Shown: in pieces, positions 8,547 through 19,859 of the stretch
Numbering within the stretch: the first letter of the stretch is position 1
How the letters are laid out: each line of letters begins with the position of its first letter
Source: Phycisphaerales bacterium UBA5793
GTDB taxonomy: Bacteria; Planctomycetota; Phycisphaerae; Phycisphaerales; UBA5793
Reading direction: 5' to 3'
Assembly: GCA_002418285.1 (NCBI GenBank)
Contig: DIDT01000018.1
Location: 62,001 to 126,000 of the forward strand
Length of the DNA stretch: 64,000 nucleotides
Program-made: the position numbers and the translations under genes
Notes under the pieces: model-generated
The model's database searches: none
The model's input: the letters and a program-made list of their open reading frames with translations, nothing else
Told to the model about the DNA's origin: nothing

Positions 8547-9770
8547 ATGACCACGAATACCACGAGCATCGCCAGTCGCGTCGCTGAACTCATCGAAGAA
8601 GAACTGCCGTTCCTCATCAATTTCAGACACGACCTCCACGCCCATCCTGAACTCAAGTACGAAGAGCGGCGGACCAGCCAACGCGTGCGCGAGGAACTGG
8701 CCGCGGCAGGCATCAAGTTTGCCGACGATCTTGCCGGTGGGACAGGGGTGCTGGCATATCTGCCAGGATCCAATGGTGACGACGCCATCGGACTGCGGGC
8801 GGATATGGACGCCCTGCCAATCATCGAGGAGAACAACATTCCTTATGCGTCGACGAACCCGGGCGTCATGCACGCGTGCGGACACGACGGGCACACGGCC
8901 ATCTGCCTCGGCGCTGCCCGCGTACTCAAGCGGCTCGCCGATGAAGGAGGGCTGCCGCGCAGCGTGAAGTTCCTGTTCCAGCCGGCGGAAGAGGGCGGGG
9001 CCGGCGGCAAGCGCATGGTTGAGGACGGTTGCCTGACGGATCGGGTGCTCGGGCCGCGCATCAGCGAGATGTTCGGCCTGCACTGCTGGCCCGTGCTGCC
9101 GCTCGGGACCGTTTCCACACGGCCGGGGCCGCTGCTGGCGGCGACGGATCACTTCACCGTCACGATGCGCGGCAAGATGGGCCACGCCGCCTCTCCGCAC
9201 TTCTCTCACGACCCGATCGTCGCGGCATCTGAGCTGGTGATGGCGTTGCAGGCCATTGTGAGCCGCAACGTCGACCCGCTTGAATCGATGGTCATTTCCG
9301 TCACCAAGTTCCATGGTGGCAGCGCCTACAACGTGATCCCCGAAGAAGTCGAGATTGCCGGGACCATGCGGACATTGACTGACGAGATGCGCCGCTTTGG
9401 TCGAACCCGCTTCTACGAGACGGCGATCAACGTGGCGGCGATTCATCGCTGCATTGCTGAGATTGAGTGGGAACCGGGCTACCCCGTCACACGAAATGAT
9501 GCAGGTGCAGTGGAGGCGTTCTTCAACGTGGCGCGAGAGGCGGTGGGAGAGGAGCGGGCCACGCTCTATCCCGTGCCGTGCATGGGCGGCGAGGACTTCT
9601 CGTACTACTGCAACGAGGTGCCGTCCTGTTTCTTCCTGCTCGGCCAGCAGCGCAATCCCGATGAGCCTTATCCGATGGTGCACACACCGCGATTCAACTT
9701 CAATGATGACTCGATTGCGTTGGGCGTGGAGATGTTCTGTCGCCTGGCGCTGGGGATCGGGCGGCAGTGA
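8547..9770 (+). CDS. M20 family metallo-amidohydrolase/peptidase
   Basis: A 407-residue enzyme of the M20D group (N-acyl-amino-acid or hippurate hydrolase, IAA-conjugate hydrolase type). Metal-binding elements are present: LRADMDALP (83-91), HACGHDGHT (109-117), LFQPAEEGGAGGKRM with the catalytic Glu pair, the lid histidine in HAASPHFSHD, and the C-terminal HTPRFNFND. The ATG at 8547 fits the family start (short leader, then LHAHPEL); a TTG at 8511 would add twelve unlike residues. It is expected to hydrolyse an acyl or aromatic amide of an amino acid in the cytoplasm. Neighbours do not narrow the substrate. Confidence 0.88.
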   Translation: MTTNTTSIASRVAELIEEELPFLINFRHDLHAHPELKYEERRTSQRVREELAAAGIKFADDLAGGTGVLAYLPGSNGDDAIGLRADMDALPIIEENNIPYASTNPGVMHACGHDGHTAICLGAARVLKRLADEGGLPRSVKFLFQPAEEGGAGGKRMVEDGCLTDRVLGPRISEMFGLHCWPVLPLGTVSTRPGPLLAATDHFTVTMRGKMGHAASPHFSHDPIVAASELVMALQAIVSRNVDPLESMVISVTKFHGGSAYNVIPEEVEIAGTMRTLTDEMRRFGRTRFYETAINVAAIHRCIAEIEWEPGYPVTRNDAGAVEAFFNVAREAVGEERATLYPVPCMGGEDFSYYCNEVPSCFFLLGQQRNPDEPYPMVHTPRFNFNDDSIALGVEMFCRLALGIGRQ

Positions 9771-9881
9771 GTCGACGGCTTACATCAGAAGCTCGCTGTA
9801 GCCGGTCAACGGCGACCAAGGAGTGAGCGGGGGAGAGCGTTAGCAGGACGAGAGAACGAATCGAAACGCGAAGGAGTCATC

Positions 9882-12050
9882 ATGCACAGGGAGCACCGCT
9901 CGTTCCAGGAGTCGTTCCTGCTGGGTCAACTGCTTCTGATCGCCACGCTGTCTCTGATCGCGCCGGCGGCGTTCGCCCAGGAGGGCGATACCAACAACGC
10001 CACGACGTGGTACGAGCGGGCGCTTGAGAAGCGGAACCAGATCACCTCGGAAGACCTGAGGATCATGTATCGCTACAGCGAGCAGGCCGGACCACCATCG
10101 GCCGAGGTGCGCGAGTTGATGCGCCGCCTCGCACCCATGCTGAGTGACATTCGTCGAGGTTCGAATCTCGGGTTTGCCGATTTCGCTCCGCAGCTCGCTT
10201 CAAACGGTTTTCGCGTTGAGCAAACCGGCACGCTCTTCAACTTCCTCCCGTTCATCGATGCGGACATCAAAATGAAACTTGCGGATGGCGATTCCGTGGG
10301 CGCCGCATCCCAGATTGCCTCAATGTACCGTATGATGTCGCACGCAGGGGACGGGCACACGGTTTACAGTTCAAACATGGCGGCGGGCATGAACCACTAC
10401 ACCGAGGCCGCCCTCGATATGGCCATGGAAGACAACGCGCTGGGACCAGCCGAGATGGCGATGGTGCTTGACGCCATGCACGCGCTCGATCCGAAGGATC
10501 CGTTTCAGTTCGTCAACGGCCTGGCCTGGCAGCAGACGGAGACTGAACGCCTGGTCAAGCAGGCCCGGCAGCCGGACTCCAAGGTAACCGCGCTCGATGT
10601 CATCAGAGCCATCGGCACGCCGATCAACACGTCCACCGGCCTGAAAGATCTCGACGAGCAGGAACGCTTCGGGGCAATCGATACGTTCGACAACCTGCTC
10701 GGCCAATTCATCAAGATCGAGAGCAGCGACGATCCGAAGTGGGCCGAACAGGAAATTGACCGACTGAAAGCGGAATTGGACGACGGCAAGTACCTGCCGT
10801 TCGTGGCTGATGCACTACGAAGCCTTCTGAAAAGCCATGCCGGTGTCCAGCATGGCAAGGAAGTACTCGAAGCACGCGAAGCGCAGCTCACCAAGCTGGC
10901 GCAGGGGCAGATCGATCCGGATCAGTTGGCCAATGCCGCTGCCTACTACCGTCGCGGCATCGCCCATCTTGGTTCCCTGGATCCGGCGTGGAACAAGGCG
11001 ATCGAATCGCTGCTGGGGACGAGCGAAGCGCCGGCGGAGACGCTCGCCGCGCTCGAAAACGCGAATCGAGAGGCCGCGGATCTCGCGATCGGCGAATTCA
11101 CCAGGGGGTCGCTCATTCGCCGCTGCGATTTCTCGACCCGGCGCGTCGAGGAAGAGATGTTCATCCCCACGTACGCTGACGGCATGCGGCGCGGCTTTGC
11201 GCTGCTCGGTCTCGAAGCCCTGCGCCTCGACGCTGCCGGCAAACCTGACGATGCGTTCGCTCAACTGGCGACCTGCTTCCGGATGGTTGGGCATCTCGGC
11301 GGTGACGGTCTGATCCTCTCGGCCATGGAATCACAGGATGGATTTGCCCTCGCGCAGAAGATCGTGCAGCGCCTTGTTGATGAGACCAACGCGCCGGTCG
11401 AAGGGGCGGGCAAGGCAAAGCCTGATCCAGCGAGACTGGCGGAACTCGCCGCGGCAATCCGCCGCACGGGTCCGCGCGATCCATTCGGATTCGGGTCGGC
11501 GGTCAATGGCATCGGAAAGGTCACGGAAGAGCGACTTCACGACATGATCGTCCGAGGCAACCCGGGTTTCGATCCCTACGCGAGTATGTCGCCTCAGCAG
11601 AAGGCCGCAATCGATCGAACGACCAAGTGGCTCGACGCGATGGATGCGGCTCAACGGTGGTACGTCTACGGCCTGGTGATGCTCAACAATTCCTGGGACA
11701 AGGGAATGCACGACCGGCTTCAAACCGGGGCGGCGTCGTACACGCGGCCCGTGATGGCGTCCATCCTTGATGTGGCGGAGATCGACGCGCGAGCGCTCGG
11801 CCAGCATTGCACGGACGAAGGCCTGTCTTCCATTAGACTTCCCGACGTCGATGCGTGGCTGGATCTCAAACGGCGCGCCGCACGAGCAGCGGCGAACCAA
11901 CGCGACGGCATGCAACTGGCCCAATCCCTGACCGAAATGTCACGAACGAATGTCGGCCAATCAACCCGGTTGACGGGATCTTCGATTATGCAACTCGCAC
12001 GGGCTGTTCAGGCGAACGAGTACCGTGCGATGCAACAACAAACCCCGTGA
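9882..12050 (+). CDS. Secreted alpha-helical repeat protein, unknown function (copy 1)
   Basis: A 722-residue protein with a signal peptide (hydrophobic core about 18-33, cleavage near AFAQ) and a good AAGGAG ribosome site. It is followed 38 bases later by a paralogue. Each protein seems to contain two copies of one unit. A unit starts with an NAxxWYxRA-like stretch (NNATTWYERALEK near 37, NAAAYYRRGIAHL near 349). It ends with a stretch like SMYRMMSHAGD or CFRMVGHLGGD. In the second unit the middle has the block RRCDFSTRR. I recall related units (NAAxYYRKA ... CDW ... LARHxGxD) in many planctomycete proteins without known function. The protein is probably periplasmic or surface-located; no catalytic motif is seen. 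Confidence 0.7.
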   Translation: MHREHRSFQESFLLGQLLLIATLSLIAPAAFAQEGDTNNATTWYERALEKRNQITSEDLRIMYRYSEQAGPPSAEVRELMRRLAPMLSDIRRGSNLGFADFAPQLASNGFRVEQTGTLFNFLPFIDADIKMKLADGDSVGAASQIASMYRMMSHAGDGHTVYSSNMAAGMNHYTEAALDMAMEDNALGPAEMAMVLDAMHALDPKDPFQFVNGLAWQQTETERLVKQARQPDSKVTALDVIRAIGTPINTSTGLKDLDEQERFGAIDTFDNLLGQFIKIESSDDPKWAEQEIDRLKAELDDGKYLPFVADALRSLLKSHAGVQHGKEVLEAREAQLTKLAQGQIDPDQLANAAAYYRRGIAHLGSLDPAWNKAIESLLGTSEAPAETLAALENANREAADLAIGEFTRGSLIRRCDFSTRRVEEEMFIPTYADGMRRGFALLGLEALRLDAAGKPDDAFAQLATCFRMVGHLGGDGLILSAMESQDGFALAQKIVQRLVDETNAPVEGAGKAKPDPARLAELAAAIRRTGPRDPFGFGSAVNGIGKVTEERLHDMIVRGNPGFDPYASMSPQQKAAIDRTTKWLDAMDAAQRWYVYGLVMLNNSWDKGMHDRLQTGAASYTRPVMASILDVAEIDARALGQHCTDEGLSSIRLPDVDAWLDLKRRAARAAANQRDGMQLAQSLTEMSRTNVGQSTRLTGSSIMQLARAVQANEYRAMQQQTP

Positions 12051-12088
12051 TCGAGCCGGCTACACAGATCCTTGCACAGAGGTAACGA

Positions 12089-14122
12089 ATGCACCGAAAG
12101 AGTTTGAACTGGCTGTGGTGGGGTGTGATCGTGACCATTGCGGTTTGCCTGCAATCCCCTGCGCTGGCGCAGCAGACTGACAACACCAACAACGCCGCCA
12201 CATGGTACGGGCGGGCGTTTGAGGGCTTGGATCGATTCACGCCGGAAGAGATCGAGCTGATTGAGAACTATCGAGCGACGCCGGGAGCGGCGCCATCGCC
12301 CGAGGTCCGAGCCTTGATCAACCGCGCGGCGCCGATCATCGCCGACGTGATGCGCGCCTCGTCACAGGGCTACAGCGACTTCGGTCTCGACTATTCGCAG
12401 GGATTTGACATGCTCCTGCCGCACCTGGGCAAGATGCGGTCGCTGGCCCGAATCGTCATGGCGGATTCGATGATGCACTTGAGCGACGGTGACGGCGCCG
12501 GGGCCGCCGATCGCATTTCCTCGCTCTACCGTATCGCAGACCATGCCGGCGACGATCGCGTGCTCATCAGCTCGCTTGTGGGTCGTGCCGTGTTCGAGGT
12601 TGCCGAGCAAGCGGCGCAACGAGGGTTCGATCGTGGGGCGTTTGACCCGGCGTCGGCTTCCGTCCTGCTTCGAGCGACGCAGGCCTTTGATCAGCGCGAC
12701 CCCTTCCAGACCCTGGACGCCATGTCAATGGAGCAGACGCTGTGCGTGAGCATGATTCGGGACAACCTGATGACGGACGATCCGGAAAAGCGGGACCGCT
12801 TCGTGCGCGAGTTCATCGGCGAGTCCGGTGCCGAATCGCGGCTGGTAGGACTGTCTCAGGAAGAACTTCGCACAAGCCTCGATCAATACTCCGTTATGAT
12901 GGGCCGCTTTGTCGAAGCGTTCGCTCAGGACGATCCCGAAGTAGCCCGCGCCCAACTCAAAGAAATCGAAGCCCAGTTGGAAGCCGGCGAGTTCGGGGTG
13001 ATTGCACAAGTGCTGACCCCCGCGTTCGGCCGGGTGTACGACCTCAGTGTCGAGAGCCGCGACAAGCTCCGCGCCCGCATCGAACTGCTCGAAGGCATCA
13101 CCAAGGGACAGGTCGATCTTGTGACTTTGACCAACGCCGCGGTCTGGTATCGACGAGGCATCGATGGGCTGAATGACCTGGAAGAACCGTGGAAGGAGGC
13201 GATTGCCGCTCTCAACGCTCACCAACCGCTTGATGTGGAGCAGGTCGCGGCGCTCAGCGCATCAGCCGACTCGGCGCAGGCTGCGATCGGGCAGTTCGTC
13301 GATGGTTCAAACATCCGACGTTGCGACTTCTCGACAGAACGCAACACACTGGAGATCTTCGTGCCCAGGTACGGGGCCGGAATGCGCGACGGGTTCAGGC
13401 TCTTGACGCTCGAGGCAATGCGATTGGCCGCCACCGACGATGTGGCAGGCGCCACTCGGCTGCTCGCCGCGGGATTTCGCATGTGCGCCCATCTCTCGGA
13501 TGACCATCTCTTCGTCAGCGCGCTGGTGGCTCGCGATGGATTCCTGATGCTCTCAGAAGCGGCTGCGGGAGTCGAGATTCGAAGCCACTTTGACGAAGCG
13601 CAGCGACAGGATCTGGCAGCGGCCATTCGCCGCTGCGGCACCAGCGATCCCTTCGGTTTCCTGGGAGCCACCATGAGCGCTCGCGAGTATCTCGAGAAGG
13701 AGCTTGGTCGCTGGGGTGAACCTCAAGGCGTGAAAGAACGCCAGGCCAGGATCGCGGCGTGGCTCAAGTCGCTCGATGCCGACGGCCTGATGTACCTGCT
13801 CGCCATGGAGGATGTCATCAACTACGACCTGACGCCACGCGATCCGTACAATCGTGACGGAGCCGTGCAGATGAACGAGTACCTGCTGGCGGACACGGCC
13901 GAGCTCGCGGCGATCGACGCACCGACCTTCGCGTCGCTCGTGAAACAGGGTCGTCCGAATGCATTCGAGATTCCCGAAACGGCGCACCTATTCGGCGTGA
14001 CCAGCCGCATTGCTTCCGCACGCGGTGATCAGTTGACGACGATCGCCTGGGCGCGGCAACGCGCAATCGAAAGCCGGGCCGCACCAGACCCGCAGCAGGA
14101 CGAAGAAGTCGACAGCCCCTGA
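12089..14122 (+). CDS. Secreted alpha-helical repeat protein, unknown function (copy 2)
   Basis: A 677-residue tandem paralogue of the preceding gene, with its own signal peptide (cleavage near ALAQ) and an AGAGG ribosome site. Shared landmarks are NNAATWYGRAFEGLD near the mature N-terminus, SLYRIADHAGDD around residue 150, NAAVWYRRGIDGL around residue 350, and RRCDFSTERN followed by AGMRDGFRLLTLEAMRL. As in copy 1 the protein is an internal two-fold repeat. The C-terminal third has diverged more than the middle. The pair is probably co-transcribed. The function is unknown; an extracytoplasmic structural or binding role is the most I would infer. Confidence 0.7.
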   Translation: MHRKSLNWLWWGVIVTIAVCLQSPALAQQTDNTNNAATWYGRAFEGLDRFTPEEIELIENYRATPGAAPSPEVRALINRAAPIIADVMRASSQGYSDFGLDYSQGFDMLLPHLGKMRSLARIVMADSMMHLSDGDGAGAADRISSLYRIADHAGDDRVLISSLVGRAVFEVAEQAAQRGFDRGAFDPASASVLLRATQAFDQRDPFQTLDAMSMEQTLCVSMIRDNLMTDDPEKRDRFVREFIGESGAESRLVGLSQEELRTSLDQYSVMMGRFVEAFAQDDPEVARAQLKEIEAQLEAGEFGVIAQVLTPAFGRVYDLSVESRDKLRARIELLEGITKGQVDLVTLTNAAVWYRRGIDGLNDLEEPWKEAIAALNAHQPLDVEQVAALSASADSAQAAIGQFVDGSNIRRCDFSTERNTLEIFVPRYGAGMRDGFRLLTLEAMRLAATDDVAGATRLLAAGFRMCAHLSDDHLFVSALVARDGFLMLSEAAAGVEIRSHFDEAQRQDLAAAIRRCGTSDPFGFLGATMSAREYLEKELGRWGEPQGVKERQARIAAWLKSLDADGLMYLLAMEDVINYDLTPRDPYNRDGAVQMNEYLLADTAELAAIDAPTFASLVKQGRPNAFEIPETAHLFGVTSRIASARGDQLTTIAWARQRAIESRAAPDPQQDEEVDSP

Positions 14123-14150
14123 TCGGTCGTGGAGCAACTCGCGCGAGGCA

Positions 14151-14163
14151 TACGATTGCCGCG
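14151..14163 (+). promoter_or_regulatory. -10-like box next to the truA start
   Basis: TACGAT at 14151-14156 lies seven bases before the truA ATG at 14164, and there is no ribosome site between. The layout fits a leaderless transcript. No clear -35 element is seen, so this is tentative. Confidence 0.35.
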
Positions 14164-14925
14164 ATGCAGCGGCGCTATCGACTTACAGTCCGGTACGACG
14201 GCTCGGAGTTTCATGGCTGGCAGAAGCAGGAGCCGCCGGAAGGCGAGCCACTGCGCACGGCGCAGGGCGTTCTCGAATCGGCGGTGGCGCGGGCGGTGCG
14301 GCAGCCGATCGTACTCACTGGAGCGAGTCGGACGGATTCAGGTGTGCATGCGCTGGGGCAGGTCGCGGCGTTCAACGCCGAAACGACAATCCCCGTTGAT
14401 CGGCTGCATCATGCGATCAACCGCTACCTTCCCGAAGACATGGCCGTCGTGGAAGCGCGCGAAGTCGATCGCGAGTTTGACCCCATCACCATGGCGCTGC
14501 GCAAGGCGTACCAGTACACCATCCACAACACCAGCGTTCGACCCGTCTTTGAACGCAACCACGTCTACCACTGCTGGCATTCGCTCGATGCTGGTGCGAT
14601 GCACGAAGCGGCGCAGCACCTGATCGGCGAGCATGATTTTGCGTCCTTCGCCAATACGCACCATGGGCGAAGCTCGACGGTCCGGACCGTCTTCAGTTGC
14701 GATGTGAGGCGCGATGGCGAGCGGATCGTGACGGAGATCTGCGGCTCGGGGTTCCTGTATCACATGGTGCGCATCATCGCGGGGACGCTCGTGGAAGTCG
14801 GACGCGGCGCGATGACCCCCGACGTTTTGCCCGCCATCCTGGCTGTGCGAAACCGAGAGCACGCCGGCCCGACACTGGACGCATCCGGGCTCCGGCTCAT
14901 GTGGATCAGGTATCCCGCAGATTGA
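14164..14925 (+). CDS. truA: tRNA pseudouridine(38-40) synthase TruA
   Basis: A 253-residue protein of the TruA family, which isomerises uridines 38-40 in the anticodon arm of many tRNAs. Conserved features are YRLTVRYDGSEFHGWQKQ at the N-terminus, the catalytic aspartate in GASRTDSGVHALGQVA, the YQYTI segment, HDFASF, and FLYHMVRIIAGTLVEVG in the C-terminal half. The length is normal for the family. It is separated from uvrB, which converges on it 23 bases downstream. Start: the only ATG before the conserved RYDG segment. Confidence 0.95.
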   Translation: MQRRYRLTVRYDGSEFHGWQKQEPPEGEPLRTAQGVLESAVARAVRQPIVLTGASRTDSGVHALGQVAAFNAETTIPVDRLHHAINRYLPEDMAVVEAREVDREFDPITMALRKAYQYTIHNTSVRPVFERNHVYHCWHSLDAGAMHEAAQHLIGEHDFASFANTHHGRSSTVRTVFSCDVRRDGERIVTEICGSGFLYHMVRIIAGTLVEVGRGAMTPDVLPAILAVRNREHAGPTLDASGLRLMWIRYPAD

Positions 14926-14948
14926 TGAGTCGATTTGAACGGGTCGTC

Positions 14949-17069
<2,121 letters not shown>

Positions 17070-17081
17070 GATGCGATTGTA
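17070..17081 (-). promoter_or_regulatory. -10 box placed for a leaderless uvrB transcript
   Basis: On the minus strand TACAAT (17081-17076) lies exactly six bases before the uvrB ATG at 17069, with no ribosome site. This is the same hexamer and spacing as before the M20 hydrolase gene. A convincing -35 element is not visible. Confidence 0.45.
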
Positions 17082-17220
17082 CGATGGCGGAGGCGAACCA
17101 GTCCGAAGCGCGAACGAGGATGGATGGACAAACGGGCCATACGCATCAGCAAGAATTCGCTGCCGAGGTCGAATCACCCGACTGCCTCGCCGGCGTTTCG
17201 GACTGCTCGTCCGCTTTCAC

Positions 17221-17265
17221 GCACAAAAACAACCGTCGCGCGGCTGCCGGCCAGCCGCGCGACGG
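17221..17265 (-). terminator. Intrinsic terminator of the TlpA-like gene
   Basis: Perfect 14-bp inverted repeat (17233-17246 with 17252-17265, stem CCGTCGCGCGGCTG, 5-nt loop). On the minus strand it is followed by TTGTTTTTGTGC. It lies just downstream of the thioredoxin-like gene and upstream of uvrB, insulating the two same-strand genes. Confidence 0.85.
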
Positions 17266-17291
17266 AAATGAATGCGCAATCAATGAATCGA

Positions 17292-18596
17292 TCAACCTTC
17301 GTCGCCCGCGGGCTCTTCTGCCGGCGGCGCGGGAGTGGGCAGGCCCGCCTCCTTGAGAAGGGCATCGATCAATTCGCACTTGTGCGAAAGCGGCTGGGCG
17401 GGGTGCAGGCCGTTGTGATACACCTTGCCATCGGCTCCGATGATCGCGACATGCGGAATGCCACGCACGCCGTAGTCGGGATTGAAGACATCCTGTTCGG
17501 TGAAGACGACGTCCCAGGTGATATTGCGCGACTTGAGGTACGACGCCATCAGCTCGTATTCCTTCTGCGGATCACCGGACGTGTCGATGCGCTTCTCGGC
17601 GGCTTCACTGTCGATGTGGAAGCCTTGCAGACTGGTAATGCCAATGATCTTCACCGGGTAACCCTTGTAGTGCTCGACGAGCTCGCGCACCTTCGGGAAG
17701 GAAGCCACGCAGGGACCGCACCACGTGGCCCAGAAGTCGAGGACGACGACCTGGCCCTTGAGGGCGCCGATCGAGCTGAGGCTCGGGTCGCTTGACCAGG
17801 TGATGTTGACTTCGGGGGCCTTGTAGCCGATGAGCTCACCTCGGGCAAAGGCGCCGCTGAGGTACTTTGAAACACCGCGGTAGTACTTGGCCGTGCGCTC
17901 TTCCGTGCTCTTGTCCGCCACTTCCATGGCAAGTGTGGCCATCTTTTCGCGGATGCGCTTGGCGTCGGGGGACTTGTCGCCGGCGGCCGCGATGTAAGCC
18001 TTCAGGTAGTCAATGTAGGAGCGAGCCAGCTTCTCGGCGTACTCCGCCTTGACGAACCGCTCCAGTCCGATGATGTCCTTGCTCGCCTTGCTGGCGATCT
18101 CTGGAGTCAGGCTGCCAAGCGTTCCGAACACGGCCGACGCTTCACCGGCTTCGACGAGCTGGTCGAAGGCGGGGTGAGACAGGACCTTGTGGATCAGCTC
18201 CGCCTTCGCCGCGTCGTCGTCACCGGCGGCGCGGAAGTCGTCGGTGAAAAGGAGAACACATGCTGTGGCGCCGGCCCTGCCCGGATCGCTTTCAAACGAA
18301 CGCAGACGCTGCTGGGCTTTCGCGTAGGCGCCATCGGCATAGCGCAGAATCGGCGCTGCCGTGAGCAGGCGGGAAATCTGGTCGACGGACATTTCCTCGA
18401 TGCTCAGGTCACCGAGCGCTTCCGTGGTGATCTTCTGCATGTCTTCCATGGTTCGCGGCGGGTTGGCGGCTCGGCCGTCGTTGTACGCCTTGATGCATTG
18501 GTCGATCTGCTCTTCGGTCGGCGGGGCGGCAATGAGGGTGGTCGAAGCGCCAAAAAGCACCACGGCCGCGCAGAAACTCGCGGTGATCCGGAACAT
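17292..18596 (-). CDS. Exported TlpA-like thioredoxin-domain protein
   Basis: A 434-residue protein with a signal peptide (core about 6-22, cleavage near LIAA). A helical N-terminal region covers about residues 25-250. A TlpA/redoxin-type thioredoxin fold follows, with the active site DFWATWCGPC near residues 285-293 and the cis-proline loop GIPHVAIIG near 385. The tail is Pro/Glu-rich. AGGAGAAG precedes the ATG. It should act outside the cytoplasm as a thiol-disulfide reductase, possibly serving cytochromes or secreted cysteine-rich proteins. It has its own terminator and appears monocistronic. The large N-terminal part has no family I can name. Confidence 0.85.
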   Translation of the reverse strand: MFRITASFCAAVVLFGASTTLIAAPPTEEQIDQCIKAYNDGRAANPPRTMEDMQKITTEALGDLSIEEMSVDQISRLLTAAPILRYADGAYAKAQQRLRSFESDPGRAGATACVLLFTDDFRAAGDDDAAKAELIHKVLSHPAFDQLVEAGEASAVFGTLGSLTPEIASKASKDIIGLERFVKAEYAEKLARSYIDYLKAYIAAAGDKSPDAKRIREKMATLAMEVADKSTEERTAKYYRGVSKYLSGAFARGELIGYKAPEVNITWSSDPSLSSIGALKGQVVVLDFWATWCGPCVASFPKVRELVEHYKGYPVKIIGITSLQGFHIDSEAAEKRIDTSGDPQKEYELMASYLKSRNITWDVVFTEQDVFNPDYGVRGIPHVAIIGADGKVYHNGLHPAQPLSHKCELIDALLKEAGLPTPAPPAEEPAGDEG

Positions 18597-18798
18597 GGTT
18601 CTTCTCCTGCGGGAGACAAGGGGGAGTCCGGCCGTGACAGCTCGCGACGAGTCGCCAGACGGCCAAAAGGCACTCGTACGCTAGTCCTACCGGTGGGGAA
18701 ATTCATGGTTCCCGCCATACGGGGCCGACAATTACACCACGGAGCGGAGCAGGTGATTGCCCCCGCCGGGAGACCACTTCAATCGCACGGAGGCCGGA

Positions 18799-19341
18799 AT
18801 GGCTCAGCAGCAGCAGGAACAACCCGACGGTCAGCCAACCGTCATCGGCGGCAACTGCCGACTCATCGGTGAATTGTTCCTTGAAGGAAGCGCGATCGTC
18901 CACGGCCAGATTGAGGGCCAGATCGAAGTCACCGACACGCTCGAAATCGGCGAAGGTGGCTTTGTCAACGGCACGATACGAGCGGGGGCGCTCGCCCTGC
19001 ACGGCCGTGTCGAGGGAGAAATCTACTGTACTGATGCGCTCCATCTCGGGGCAACGGCGAATCTGACCGGCGATGTCTTCGCGGCGTCGTTTTCGGCTGA
19101 GGAGGGCGCCACCTGCCGGGGACAGGTTGTGATCGGCCACCAGGCGGTGGCGGCGGCCCAGGCGTCTCGCGGCCAATCCCGCGGTGCAACCGTTCAGGAT
19201 GCCGATGATGAGCCGATTGCCGGCCGGGTTGATCAGAACACTGAGGCGACTTCAGTGAGCACCAGTCCCACTGCAGCCAAGACGCTGCTGAGGCGCCGAC
19301 CGAGCATTCTGTCCGGAGGCAGCCGCGGCGCTACCGGTTGA
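18799..19341 (+). CDS. Bactofilin-type polymer-forming protein
   Basis: A 180-residue protein with the bactofilin (DUF583) right-handed beta-helix core at about residues 15-115. The core starts IGGNCRLIGELFLEGSAIVHG and runs through short beta-rung repeats. The flexible tail is rich in Ala, Thr and Ser. Bactofilins self-assemble into cytoskeletal filaments at the membrane without nucleotide. The ATG at 18799 has CGGAGG about six bases upstream and is preferred over the open frame from 18757. A second, zinc-ribbon-bearing bactofilin follows 36 bases later, so the two probably form mixed or paired scaffolds. Confidence 0.85.
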   Translation: MAQQQQEQPDGQPTVIGGNCRLIGELFLEGSAIVHGQIEGQIEVTDTLEIGEGGFVNGTIRAGALALHGRVEGEIYCTDALHLGATANLTGDVFAASFSAEEGATCRGQVVIGHQAVAAAQASRGQSRGATVQDADDEPIAGRVDQNTEATSVSTSPTAAKTLLRRRPSILSGGSRGATG

Positions 19342-19377
19342 ATCCACCATCCATGAGGCGGGTGGCCACGACGGCGG

Positions 19378-19845
19378 ATGGATGAAAACATGATTTCAGG
19401 TTTCGGGCGATCTCGTCGGGAGGCGGAAGAAGATCGGCAGCCCGCGGTGCCTCGCGCGGCTGGTCGACCGGTCATCTGCCCGAGTTGCGGCGCGCCTTTC
19501 GAAGTCTCTCTCAAGGCCATCAACGCGCGCTGCCCCAAGTGCACGAAGCCGATGCGCTTCGAAGACGCCGATCTCAACGGCTTCTGCACCCAGAATGTCA
19601 CAACGATGGGAACCGTGCGCGTGGGCCGCAAAGGCGTCGTGCGCGGCAGGATCGAGTGCGGCAACCTCGTCGTCACCGGCCAACTCGACGGCTCCATCCG
19701 CACCAACGGCTGCTGCGTCGTACAGGCCGGCGGCACGCTTCGCGGCGAAATGGCGGCACGCTCGATGGTCGTCGAGCGCGGCGGGTCGTTTGAGGGGACG
19801 CTGGAGATCGGATGCAGCATAAAGTCGGCGAAGCCAGCGGCGTAG
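19378..19845 (+). CDS. Bactofilin-like protein with N-terminal zinc ribbon
   Basis: 155 residues. After a charged leader there is a zinc ribbon, CPSCGAPFEVSLKAINARCPKC (residues 34-55), and then a beta-helix of bactofilin type (VTTMGTVRVGRKGVVRGRIECGNLVVTGQLDGS and further rungs). It is shorter than a full bactofilin. The gene lies directly after a normal bactofilin gene and 14 bases before the next reading frame. The ribbon could tether the filament to a protein or nucleic acid partner; that is inference. A second in-frame ATG at 19390 is an alternative start. Confidence 0.8.
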   Translation: MDENMISGFGRSRREAEEDRQPAVPRAAGRPVICPSCGAPFEVSLKAINARCPKCTKPMRFEDADLNGFCTQNVTTMGTVRVGRKGVVRGRIECGNLVVTGQLDGSIRTNGCCVVQAGGTLRGEMAARSMVVERGGSFEGTLEIGCSIKSAKPAA

Positions 19846-19859
19846 GAAATGAGGCGCCG

